DNA from: Stratiolaelaps scimitus
Lineage: Eukaryota > Arthropoda > Arachnida > Mesostigmata > Laelapidae
NCBI GenBank assembly: GCA_019614645.1
Contig: JABWDB010000014.1
Span: forward strand, 3,720,001-3,784,000
Reading direction: 5' to 3'
DNA: 64,000 nt
Shown here: piece by piece, positions 39,001 to 50,064 of the stretch
How positions within the stretch are numbered: the stretch's first letter is position 1
Layout of the letters: each line of letters begins with the position of its first letter
Notes under the pieces: model-generated
What the model saw: only the letters and a program-made list of their open reading frames with translations
Databases searched by the model: none
What the model was told of the DNA's origin: nothing
Translations under genes and position numbers: made by a program

Positions 39001-42000
39001 ACCTTGCATTTGCCAAGAGAGTGACTACAGGAACAAGCGAGGCTAAGCAAAACAAAACGAGTGCGCGTCGCATTCTCTAGAGAGTCACAATCTCGTTTCC
39101 TGATGACAGTCACAGCTACCAGATGCCTCCGGCGTCCTCTGGCTGGCCGACTGGTCGTCATTGGGTCGCATATTTGAATAGAATAGAAGGCGTCCCAGGG
39201 CCGGCAACGCCTGGACAGGCGTGTTAGCTAGTCCATTCTGTGTAACTGTGCGTGTGCGTGCCTGTGTCTTGTGATCCCTGTTGGATCGTGTCAGAAAGTT
39301 TACTTTAATCATAATATGGGCCGATAACGCTATTGGAATAATAATTACTTAAATGGAATGGAAATCTGAAATTGTCATTACTTAAATGAACGCGTATATT
39401 ATTCTATTATATATTAAGTATTCGTGCGATTAAAATGTACGAGCTTAGCACCACGGAACTAGCTCGCCCATCATCTGTATGATACGGGTATCTTAGCTTT
39501 TACTGCTTCTACTGTCGTTTCCGCGAAAATAGCACCGGAGCCTCGATAGTAGTATACCTGTCATCTGCGAAATTAGAAAAGTGGGTTTTCTTCCTCAGAC
39601 GAGTCGAAGGCTCGTCAACTTGGGAAGCTCAGACAAATTTCAAACATTTCCCTAAGTAAACATAGAGTCAACTTCCACATGATCCACATTGTGCGTTAGA
39701 AAGATAAAATGGAAAATGAAGTCGAATCAATAGTCTCGTGCGGCTGTGCGGTTAAACGATCCGACAAAAGCTAATAGATGGTCTATATCCGGCTAACTGT
39801 GACCCGGCCGGTCAACGAATATCGGGGTCATAACCCACTTAAATCCTCCTCGACTCGTCTCACTCCCGCCTCCTCGACTCGTCTCGCTCATGCACATATG
39901 AACAGAAAGTGAAGAAATTCTCTAGACTTCGACTGCCTTCCGGGCTAGCGACAGAACTTCGGGATTTATCTCATCCGGACGACGGCGACCTACACAGAAC
40001 TAATTACGGATTTTCTCGTCTGAATGAAGGCGACGATAGGCGCTGAGCCAGTAGCAGCAAAGGCGGACACGGAGACTCGCGGTGTAGGAGGGAAAAGTTT
40101 TAAAAAACCGAGCCCAAATCCAGCGCTCAGAGCTCGAAGAAGAAGAGGAGCCGAGCGACAGAAAAACGTGGAGAAGGTCGAATGCTTTCGTAAAAACGAA
40201 AATCCCGAGAGGAAGAAAGGGCGGATGCAGGGACTCCGAAGTGGCGCATCTGAAGGAACATCCGATTTTTTCTTCGTGTGCTGTTCCTCCTTGGAGTGCG
40301 TTCTACTATCACCATTATTATTATTAATAATATTATTATTATTACTACTATGATCTCTCTCTGCAGAGGATTAGGGCCGACGCAGAGGATGGAAGACCTC
40401 CCTCGGCAGGCGGAGGGACCAGCAACTGCAGAAATGCGGCGGCACTCGAGCGGGCGTACGATCGGGAAGAAAATTAAAGAATTATTCACATTCCGTCGCA
40501 GCTGGCATTGCCGAACAGGCCGAGATGGGACATGATAGTACCCGAGCAGACTTATGCTTGCGGCCAGTGCCCGGGAGAGAAACTCAGTCCCTCTACACAA
40601 TAAGCGCCAAAGCCAGCGCCAACCGAGAAGGCGGTGCTGGAGCGAGGCCGGACAGGCGGAGGCGGAGATCGCCGACGAAGGTAGGCGAAGGCTTCTCTGG
40701 AACTAAAGGGAAAAAAAGAGGAAAACCGAACGGAAAAAACCTACAATTTATCTTTCTTAAAAAGACGCTAAGATGATAACGGACACTGGATGGTGAGACC
40801 GACGGGGAGACGGGATTGGAACGAAATGTATATGATAGTACCTCTTTTGTTGCCAAGGCGATCGCCACCGTGAACAGGGGGTGGCGTCATCGTCCGACCG
40901 AGGCGATGAGCCCCGCTAGCGGGTCTCCGGATGACGCTGAAAGTCACTCCGTGACGCGGGCGACTTATCCTTTTTACGGGCCGGATCCATTAGCGAGCAC
41001 CAACTTCAGAGCTACGCCCTGTGCATAGAGCCATGCATATATATATATATAGGTATTTCCAGAGCTTGTCCACGAGAGGAGGCGCGAGCGAGCCTGCTGT
41101 GGTGACAGCTGTTAATCATTAATTAATTGATTATTAAAGAGAAATGCGTGCGGCGTCTGGAAAAATGCAGACAAGGAGAAAAAATCTACGAAGAGAATTA
41201 TCGGATTACGATAAGCACTTCATATGCCCTGCGGTGTCCTGCTAATCGTAAATTATCAACGCATTTTGACGGATATTGATAAATGAGTCATCTGATATTC
41301 GAAGTGATTTTACATACCCATGTCGAGAAACATCATAGCAACCACAGTAGCAACAACCGCATCAACAGCAATAATAGTAATAACGTTTAATAGATCGTTC
41401 ATAAGGGCACTCTGCGTTGCTTCGAAGTTTGCCTGTTCACACCGGCACACGCCCATATCACCCAGCACAGCATGGCCCCCACGTTGGCTTATTGTCCTGG
41501 ATAACTGCCACATGGTCAGATTAAACTAACCAACAACCACCTAGTTCGTTATCTTATCACACACCTGCAAACGCATACACAACAGCCACATCCATATGAG
41601 CTGCAGCTGCTGCTGCTGCTGCTGCCGTAGCCATCGTTAGCGAACAGAGGAGAAAATTCAACCAAGAAGAAAAGTTGTTGACCTACCGAAACCGACCGAA
41701 TAACCCAATCCCTGCTTTCTCAACCTAACGACGCTCCGCCGACCAATCTAACCCCACCCGCCCTCCAGGGGCGGGGGCGGGGGGCCGATACAGAGACATA
41801 ACTGCACAACTTTCATACTTTCGTAACTTTTATGTCTCGTCCGCCTCTTGGTTTGCCCCTCTGACATCCACCGTAGCCTTCGCTCAGTGTCATTTTGCTG
41901 TAGCTTTTATTCTGACTATTTCTAATATCTGTAGTCGTTCTTGGCGGCAGCGACCACTCTCGCTACAGTGGCCTGCACTGGTCGATGGCAACCGGCCCCT

Positions 42001-44620
42001 CGATCTCGACATGACCCTGGCTCTCTATGTGCGTCATGGGCGCGTTGGTGGGAGAGATGAACCAATGGGCGAAGGAACATTCTCATGAGTGCCTGTGTGC
42101 GTGTGTCTGCGCACACGCGTGAGTTGCACGATGGCCCCCGGGAGAGCCATAGCTAGTCTGCAGATAGACAGAACGATAGAAGAGAGAGAGAGAGAGGAAC
42201 AGAGGGACTCCGTCAAGATCCCAGGTCTAGTAACACAGCTCTAGTCCCGCAAAGAACTCTCGACTTGGGACTCACTCGTTTCGCACTACGGCGCTGCGCT
42301 CGGTCCGCACTAGAGGATTGGGAGAAGGACGCATTGGGGACGGCCTAGGACCTCCATCCCATCAGTCCAAGCGGCCTGGCGCATCAGCTCCCGGGTCTGT
42401 TCGGCCAGCAACGAAGACGAAAACGAAGAGAGATCTCTTGGTCGCTTCGAAGAGAGCAACGCTGCGCGGCTGCTGCTGCTAGGGAAGAAGATGTTTCAAG
42501 GCGAACTTATGATTACCCCAAGGGCAACTATAACTTTTGATAGCTGCTTCTCTCGGTCTCACTAGAAGCTGCTGCAGCAGCGGCAGCCGAAGCCGCACCG
42601 GGATCATGCCACAAGAGTGCTGCGGTGCTCTGCGGCCTTTCGGCCCAGCGACTTCCGCAGGCACTCGCAGGCAGGCCCCCCTTCCCCCGAACTCGGCCTC
42701 GGTGCTCGCCGGGCATAGGATTCGTCTTCAATTGCAGTTTCACTTTCAACGATACTCGGGATCCGACGGCAGAAGTATCGCGGAAGGGGGGCTGTATCTA
42801 ACAACTATGGACAGTAAGGGGAAGGCAGCGTTCATCGGCGATTACCGATGCCAAACAAGCTGCGTCCCGGACCACAGTGATCAGGAACAATCAGGGTGGG
42901 TCGAATTGCACCCAGTGTCTCCAACGCTGTGTTGGGAAAATAATCACGCTGACTGTGGAATCGAAACTGGCCAGCTTGTCGTCCAGCGAATCATAACACA
43001 AAGATCGGGCGGGATTTTTGAATATTTAATATTTAACTTTCAACAATAAACTGACTGATGAACAAATGTGCCTATGGAAATTTACAGATATTATAAATTG
43101 GGCAAGATTCATATTTCGTGTGACACATGCGAATATAAATTAAGATGCCAGCAGCACGCATACTGAAAAGACGCACAACCGAGTCCTTCCGCAAAATAGA
43201 TACTGTGTGAATGCTAAATGAAATACATACACATACATATATGTATATATATATACATTGAAACAACGGTAAATGGTACAATCACTATTAAGAAGGTCAG
43301 AGATGGTGATAAATAATTATTCCGTCCTAATACCATCGTTTACCGGGAAGGTAAAAATTGTAATGTATGATTTCGAAATCAATGTTAGCTTTGGTATTAT
43401 AAAGAATGCAAGGGAGAACAGCTCACGTCTCCGAGGTGTATACCTCTTCTGCGACCTGCTCAAGACCTTTTACTGAGTCGTGCCCGAATTCAAATCAGTG
43501 CAGAGTTTCCCGTTGATTGTATAATCAACAGAAATCCCTTCGTTTCTCATCGTACTCCATTTTCGGCATTGGTAAAAATCGTCGAGTGACAAATGTCCCA
43601 CTGACAGCCAAGTGCTTGCATGCTATTCGACTGTAGGAGGGACCCTAAGGGGTGAGCCCTTCCGGAATTTGTAACTAGAAGGCTATTACCACTTGTGGAC
43701 TGTGCTGTTCACCACCTCGGGTCACTGTTCGCTCGCTCGTTTTCGAGTTCCGATGTTGCCTCGGATGTCGCTAGGCTCTCCAGTAGGTTCACCGCCATGA
43801 TGGTGACGAGCGTTTCTTACCTGAAAATGAAACACCCGTAGGCACATACGTATGTCAAAAACTGTCACAGACATCGGGAGACGACGGATTTACAGCGAAC
43901 GACTATCGACCGGGAGAATGAAGGAACTAGGGACAGTCCGACAGGACAGGCCGACTAGCAGGCAGGCAGATAGACAGGCGATCGATGACAACTGGACGAA
44001 AGGCCACTGATGAGGCCACCCGCGTCAAATTGGCCCAGCAGGACCACGTTACCGCTGGGCGCGAGCTGTCCGAGCTTGACCCGGCGAGACCTCTGGTGGG
44101 AGGAAAGACACGACTGGGCCTTTGACATCTCGGGAGCTGGACAACACTGTCTCCGCAGCCGATGTCCGTTCATACTGTCGTCCGTCTGTCGCTTAGTCAG
44201 CACTAAGTGAGTAGGCCGACTTTGCCCCACTGCATATGCCCTTTGCGGATTTTCGGGTTACACAGTAATCTCCTACCTCTCCTCTACCTCGATCGCACCC
44301 AGTGGTCCGACCTGTACTGCTTCAAAGTGACGTTGAATTCGACAACGACGTGGGGCCACAACACCCACCGAGACCAAGCCGGACCAAACGAAGCCAACCA
44401 GCCAACCCAACCCAGGTCAACCCAACGGAACGCAAGCCGAATCTTTTCGAAAGCTGTTCGACTAGTTTAAAAATCTACCACCGTTCGTTACTTCGTTCGT
44501 TCGTTTGTCGTAATCACCATTTCCGCCTCCGGTGGAACGTCCAACTAGACAAGACGGGGCCATCTGACTAACTTTAATGGCCGAGGTCGGTTCGCGTTGT
44601 CGAATAGATATGTGGTTCCT
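33400..44620. other. No recognisable gene; AT-rich and microsatellite-rich DNA
   Basis: AT-rich stretches at about 33800-35300, 37200-38050 and 43050-43500 alternate with more GC-rich ones (38200-39100, 40000-40950, 41700-42800). TA tracts lie at 35019-35040, 35258-35296, 36034-36066, 41036-41051 and 43228-43257; an ATT array at 40311-40347; a CTG run at 41605-41624. A 24-base unit containing CCTCCTCGACTCGTCTC is tandemly duplicated at 39845-39892. The 170-codon frame at 42537-43049 is near the chance limit and has no motif. Confidence 0.55.
36034..36066. repeat. (TA)n microsatellite
   Basis: Pure TA array of about 33 bases. A second, shorter TA tract follows an A13 run at 36212-36238. Confidence 0.95.
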
Positions 44621-44627
44621 CTCCGCA

Positions 44628-44659
44628 TTTTGATCTTAGCCAAAAGGCCGGCGAAGCGA
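44628..44659 (-). pseudogene. U2 snRNA 5'-end fragment (snRNA pseudogene)
   Basis: On the minus strand the segment starts TCGCTTC, has a one-base insertion and one substitution relative to the universal U2 start, then reads GGCCTTTTGGCTAAGATCAA exactly. This is the first ~30 nucleotides of the spliceosomal U2 snRNA. The next bases do not match: the branch-site-pairing GUAGUA region is absent and no stem IIa, Sm site or 3' domain follows. It is therefore a truncated copy, not a functional gene. Truncated 5' snRNA copies are commonly made by retrotransposition. Position 28228-28239 shares only CGGCCTTTTGGC and was not counted. Confidence 0.75.
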
Positions 44660-47600
44660 CCTCCGACGTATGTGGCATCTCTCGGCGTGTTTAGGGCTTC
44701 GTCAAGTCAAATTGGTACATCCTTGACACTTGACATTTGTTTAGTAGTTTCGCTTGTCCAAGTTAACATCAATCATTATCTTCGTTTAAATGCATGCAAT
44801 GTTCTTGCACGTTGGCAACCAACAGCAGTGTGGACTCATAGGAATATCACTATTGCCTCGCCCCTTGTCGCAGGATGACGCGGTCATCGCCCAAACGCAT
44901 TTATAGATCCGACTCGAAGGTCTCATATGAGGGCACCACCCTTGAGGGCCATATTCGTTTCCGGTCAGCCGAAGTCTGCCGCGAGGCAGACCGGAAGTGT
45001 CCACGGAGGGCAGGTTATCAGAATGAAGTCAGACGCTCAACGGGTACAGCCTGTTCGCTGACACACTTTCCCGTCACGATTTTCTTGCTATACTGTAAAT
45101 CTTATCACGACCTCCGGCAGCCTTCGATGGGAATGAAAGGTCATTTGCCATCAAGCGGAGACTTTCACCGCATACGACACCCCACATTGTGTGTGTGTGT
45201 GTGTGTGGTCAGAGCCACCCTCTCATTCAGCTCTGACACCACCGACGGCGAGCTACTGTTGTTATTGCCACGACCGAGTGAAGTTCGAGGCCTTCTTTTT
45301 TACCGGAGAAAATGCGGGACGAGGCCCACGGAGAAGCCACCCCCCCCCCCGTTGCCCATCGACCCAACCCCACATCTCGAATGTCGCACGAGAAACGAAG
45401 GCTGACGCTGCTTCGAAACCATGTCGAAATTGTGGTGCTGCTGCCGTCGCCGCCGCCAGCTCTTCTTTAACTGCGATTACCGCGCCAGCGGGAGAGGTCT
45501 GCCGTGGAGTGGAAGCTGACGTCATCTCCATCAGCTCCTGAGTCCTTCCAACGGTCCACTCGAAAACGAAACGCAGCGCTTTCATTCTCACTGTCAGCGT
45601 CGTGGCATGGCTGAGAATCTTAAGGAGGGGCGGTCAAGCCCTCCTGTGTTGGGTGTCGCATTGCGAGGCGAGTAAACGCCGAAAGTGGTGGCCGAAAGTG
45701 AACTCAGCGGATTCTTCTTGTCTGGCGTTGACCGCTGAAACTCGCTGTTATGGCAGCCGAGGTTCAACTAGCTGACGCTGTGATGGAACGAACTCCCGCT
45801 AGTTTTGACCCGCTCGTAGACCGTTGGCCGGCTCGCCGACGGTCGCACAGTCGCTCAGCCAGCAGGGCTACGGCTCTCGGCTGTCGTCCCAGTGAAATAT
45901 CGTCCCGCGTTCGCCCGAACCGAAACGCCCCGGTCGGCCGATGCCCAGGCGTCCATTCGTCGATTGGCTACGCCTGGTTAGCAGCCGGGACCAGCGAGAA
46001 ATAGTCCGTTAGAAACTACCGACGACCAGCTTTCACGACTTGATTAGCTTCCAGAGGAAATCTGCTGTCGTAGGGAAGCCAGCGACAGTCGCAGCAGCAG
46101 CAACGAGCCGCTTTCTCTCCATGCGCCAACTTCCAACCAGCAAATACCAACAAAGGAACGGGAGACGCGTCCCATCCGATGGCCAAGACGCCAACCGTAT
46201 GACCACGCACCGTATTGTGTAATGGCATCGCCATGACATCGCCGTCGACAGTCCCCCGCTTAGTTGGAGAAGTCATTGGTGAAGATGATGAGATACGACT
46301 ATATCTCTCTCCGTCTTAATCGTCCTGTCTTCCTCTAGTTCTCTCTCTCTCTCTCTCTGTGTCAACAGCCAATATCATGGTTATCCCAGAACCACCTATC
46401 TATCTGTGGGAGCCATCGAATGAGCAGTATCGTATCGGGCGAATCTTCACACACGCTTGCTCGCCATGAACGGCTGAATGAGTAAAAGAATAATTCAGTC
46501 AGTTTGTCAGCACTCAGCGGTGAGCAGCGGTGAGTATCCCACCCACCGAAATGGGCCCATTTCGATTCCAGATGCGGCCAGCGTCTCATGTCGTTCTGAG
46601 CCGGCCTCATCGTTCTTCACATTAAGATATCCTCTTAAAATTTTAATCTAAATTGACTGAATCATTTATCTTGTCCCCGACACGCTCGTGTCGCTGTTGT
46701 CTCCAATGAGCTAACCTATCACATCTCTAGCGCTGTGTCCATTGTGCGCTGTGGTGTTTTCTCGTTATTCGCGAACTATGCGTGTCCTATGTACACAAAC
46801 GTGTGATGCACATCGTCATATTATAGTAGTGTAAATCGAGCAGACCTTGAATCGTCCATATGCGATTTATCATAGCTCATACAAGGATATCGGAACGAGA
46901 TAGAGAAAGCGAGAGAGAGAGAGAGAGCCTGACCTCGACTCACAACGGTATAACATCGTATGCATTAGGGAATTCCAGGAAGATCGCTACCCATTTAGCC
47001 CTCGGTTCAGGCGCGTCTTGGACGATGCCTAAACGACGAAACACACCACCAAAGGCTACGAAAGACGACAGAAGCACCGAGGCCGAGGAGAACTTCGAAG
47101 GGACCTGCGATACACCGAAAGAAAGGGAGAGAGAGAGAACTACATATGAAGCAAAATGTAGTACTAAACGGGTCTGTCCAATTACGGCTGAGAATAGGCT
47201 GTTTGTTGAGAGGGAGATGCGATTGATGTAACAAAGGTCGTTTGACTGCAGATTTCATCTTAGTCTGACATCGGAAGAGTAATGAGCGGACATCGAGTAG
47301 ACTTCGACTATAGTGATACGAACGCTCGTTGCACCAAGCCAGCTCTAGCTCTATTAATTTATCGTCAGGTCGTGCCCGGGTCTCTGCATCTCTGCTCTGG
47401 CATTCGAACAGCTAAAAAACAGCCACGACTAAGCATCGACTGCTGCGCAGGAGTCTACCACTGAGGACTACTACAAATATATATATATATATATATATAT
47501 CTACCTGACGGCATAGTTGATTACTTGAGCATTGTTCTAATAATAACTGCAATGCAATATATTTTTATCGGCTGGCATTTTTCACTTGTTGTTTCATGAA

Positions 47601-49060
47601 GCAAACGACGTGTCTTCCAGACATGTCGGTCATTGCGAATGTCATCGAATTTCGCCGGCTTCTCGTCGCTGAAAATTCCAATAACTGTACGAATGACGTG
47701 CGCGCATACATATGAATTCATATTTCATGTTTGCGCCACGAGAAATTCCTTCCGTTAGATTGCCTCTTGAACGATTTCATCTGGCCTCGGCGGACACTCA
47801 AGTCGGCGATAAACGGCGAACGCTTGATTATTCGCACCGCGACGTGCACTCGATCATGTTGATAACCCGTGGTCGACTGTCGACTTCTCTACTGCTCAAA
47901 ACTCTGAAGAACTGCCTCTCGCTCTGCTAGCAGAGACCGATGCGGACAAGCAGCTTGCTGCCGATCTTCTGAGGCGGGGTGCTGTTTTCAATGAAGTCGC
48001 TGCTTAGAGCCGTTTCTTAGAATACTCGAATCAGAATTTGGCCCATAAGTTCGAATCCAGGCCCGCTCGATCAGTTTGGCTCGAGCTCGCGTCTGTCTCA
48101 TGGACCGCGGCGCCGTTCAGGCTGTTCAGCGACAGAACGTGGGGCCTGATTGAAATCTATCGCAATCAACGCAGCAGGTCGAAGCTCGAATACATAAAAC
48201 CAAGAAGGAGACAGATATTGTCCCCCAATGGCTTCTTCTGTCGCGGGGGGGCGGGGGGGGGTAGAGTGAACAGGTAGAAGTTGGTATCCAAAGCAAAAGA
48301 ATGATGATTTCAATTTTCGATTACCTTTAAATACGCGCCATGTTCTGTTGATCAGTTCACACTGGGAACCTTTCTACAAATCTGTCCACTTATTCCTATG
48401 ATTTCGTCCATAGACAAAATCAACAAGCATCGCTACACACATAGTTGCTGGTTCATCCCTGTAACCGGTGGCTTGGCTGTTCTGCACCGCACCTAAATGC
48501 TGTAGCCAGCCGCTTAAGATCGATTTCCCCTTAGTCAGTTCCAAGTCCAGCCCCGTTTACCAGTTGCTTTCTTACAATCCGTCGCATTTTCTTTGAGAGG
48601 TCGTCCACTGTACATAACACCTGACCGTGGTCACATTGTGTGCACATTGTAGCAGCAGCAGCAGCAGCAGTGGCAATGAGTGCGAAGCTCATTCGCATGA
48701 GAATCAACAGTATCACCACTGTCATCGTAAGCATCCTGTAATGTGCGTTAACAATTAGTACAAGTGGCACAAAGTGGTCGGTGCGCGCAGTTCGAGTCTG
48801 CCTCTGGATCAACGATAACGAGAAGAAGCCGTCGAAGACAGGGAGCGTAGTGCGGCGGAGACAACGAATCTTGCACGAGTGTCGTTGCCCTTCAATGGCC
48901 CTTGCTCAAGCTAAATAATAATACGAAGCAGGCAATGCTAATGTTAAGTGATAAAAATGTCGCCCAGACATTTCGTTCGTTTCGAACAACAGCTGCAGCG
49001 ACAGCATCTACACGCTCCATGACACTCGTATGCTTACTCTGTGATGCAATAACAATCGAC
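44660..49060. other. No recognisable gene; simple repeats
   Basis: A TG run (45188-45208), a CT run (46336-46358), a GA run (46905-46928), a TA tract (47477-47500), G-rich runs near 48244-48262 and a CAG run (48651-48670) are present. A perfect 7-bp hairpin with a GCGA loop (GTCTGCC/GGCAGAC) lies at 44974-44991. A CRE-type palindrome TGACGTCA occurs at 45518-45525. No open frame has a recognisable product. Confidence 0.55.
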
Positions 49061-49069
49061 CAGTACCCA

Positions 49070-49180
49070 TAGAGCACCCATTGACATTTAGGGATTCGTC
49101 TTCGTCGAAGCAATGCGAGAGCGGTACCGTGGCCGTTAAATGTTGGCTGAGAGTCAGCCCGAAAAAGTTGAGTTTAGTGC
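49070..49180 (+). mobile_element. SINE copy 2 (partial, head degenerate)
   Basis: Shares with the minus-strand element at 57966-58170 a run of matching blocks in the same order: ACATTTAGGG (near 49085), AAGCAATGC (49108-49116), GTACCGTGG (about 49124-49132), GTTAAATGTTGGCT (49135-49148) and CCCGAAAAA (about 49159-49167). Block spacing differs by only a few bases. The tRNA-like head is not recognisable upstream, so this copy is truncated or decayed. Its limits are approximate. Confidence 0.6.
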
Positions 49181-49892
49181 CGACAGAACGATACTGGTTG
49201 AAAGTGATTGGGAACTCTGGGGAGGAAGCGAGAAAGAATATAATTAAGATGCAGTCAGTATACTCGATGGTGGATAGCTCAAATGGATGACAGCCTGCGC
49301 TGACGGCGACGGCGGCGGTGGATCTCTTGACCACTTTTTGTTACTTACAGGTAGCAAGGTATATATATATATATATATATATAAATATATAAATGCAAAC
49401 TCTCTTCTTTTTCTACGTACAGAACGGCGCAGCGCAGAGCGGTACTTGACATAGGGGATCGTGGTCACATCGCTCGTATCTGCGGCGACGGTGGCCACGC
49501 TCGGCTGTATAATAAATACAGGAACAGCCGACGTCGCTCGTAACGCACACTACGGCCTTTCTATCGGGAACAGTTCATGTTTCTCTTCTTTGCTCTGCTG
49601 CCTCATACTCGCTCTCGTCGTCTTCCCGTGGCTTTCCTTCTCATAGAAAAATAACCATTTTTCACGATAATCACTCTCTATTGTGTCACAAACAAGTGCA
49701 CACCGCGTCGCGTTTGCCGTTGTCGCATCGTGTCGCTCAAGCGAACTCAGCCGATCCAGCAGGGATCAGACGCCCCCCGGATGCGATACAAATCGGTGCT
49801 CCACACAAATATCCAGAGATGACGATGCAACTTCGGGCATTGTAAATCTCCTATAATAATGATCAAGCCGAAAATCTGGTGGTCTTGTGGCA

Positions 49893-49957
49893 ATTCGATA
49901 ATATTGTATATATATATACATAGTATTCGATAATATCGTATATATATATACAATATT
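49893..49957. repeat. Two tandem palindromic 32-bp units
   Basis: Each unit begins ATTCGATAATAT and contains the self-complementary GTATATATATATAC. The copies start at 49893 and 49925. A third partial copy (ATATCGTATATATAT) follows at about 49993 between an A13 run and an interrupted T23 run. Confidence 0.8.
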
Positions 49958-49981
49958 ATATATTAGCTGAGGGTCAGCTCT

Positions 49982-50064
49982 AAAAAAAAAAAAATATCGT
50001 ATATATATTTTTTTTTTTGTTTTTTTTTTTATAGAGAGAGAGAGAGAGAAAGAGATAGAGAGAG
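49982..50064. repeat. A13 / T11-G-T11 inverted homopolymers followed by (GA)n
   Basis: A13 at 49982-49994 and interrupted T runs at 50008-50030 flank a short TA-rich palindrome and could fold back on each other. A GA array follows directly to 50064. Open frames through here are low-complexity artefacts. Confidence 0.9.

Noticed and set aside
42537..43049. 170-codon frame ending at a stop that overlaps AATAAA
   Set aside because: The apparent polyadenylation signal overlapping the stop was tempting, but the length is within chance, the first part crosses a CAG-rich patch and no homology is recognised.
44875..45405. 176-codon plus-strand open frame
   Set aside because: Includes a CVCVCV-type stretch from the TG microsatellite and a Pro run from a C tract. 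No family signature.
48050..48065. B-box-like GTTCGAATCC (also 48789-48799 and 60490-60500 on the other strand)
   Set aside because: No A box at a suitable distance and no cloverleaf. Unlike the element at 58 kb, these are probably chance matches.
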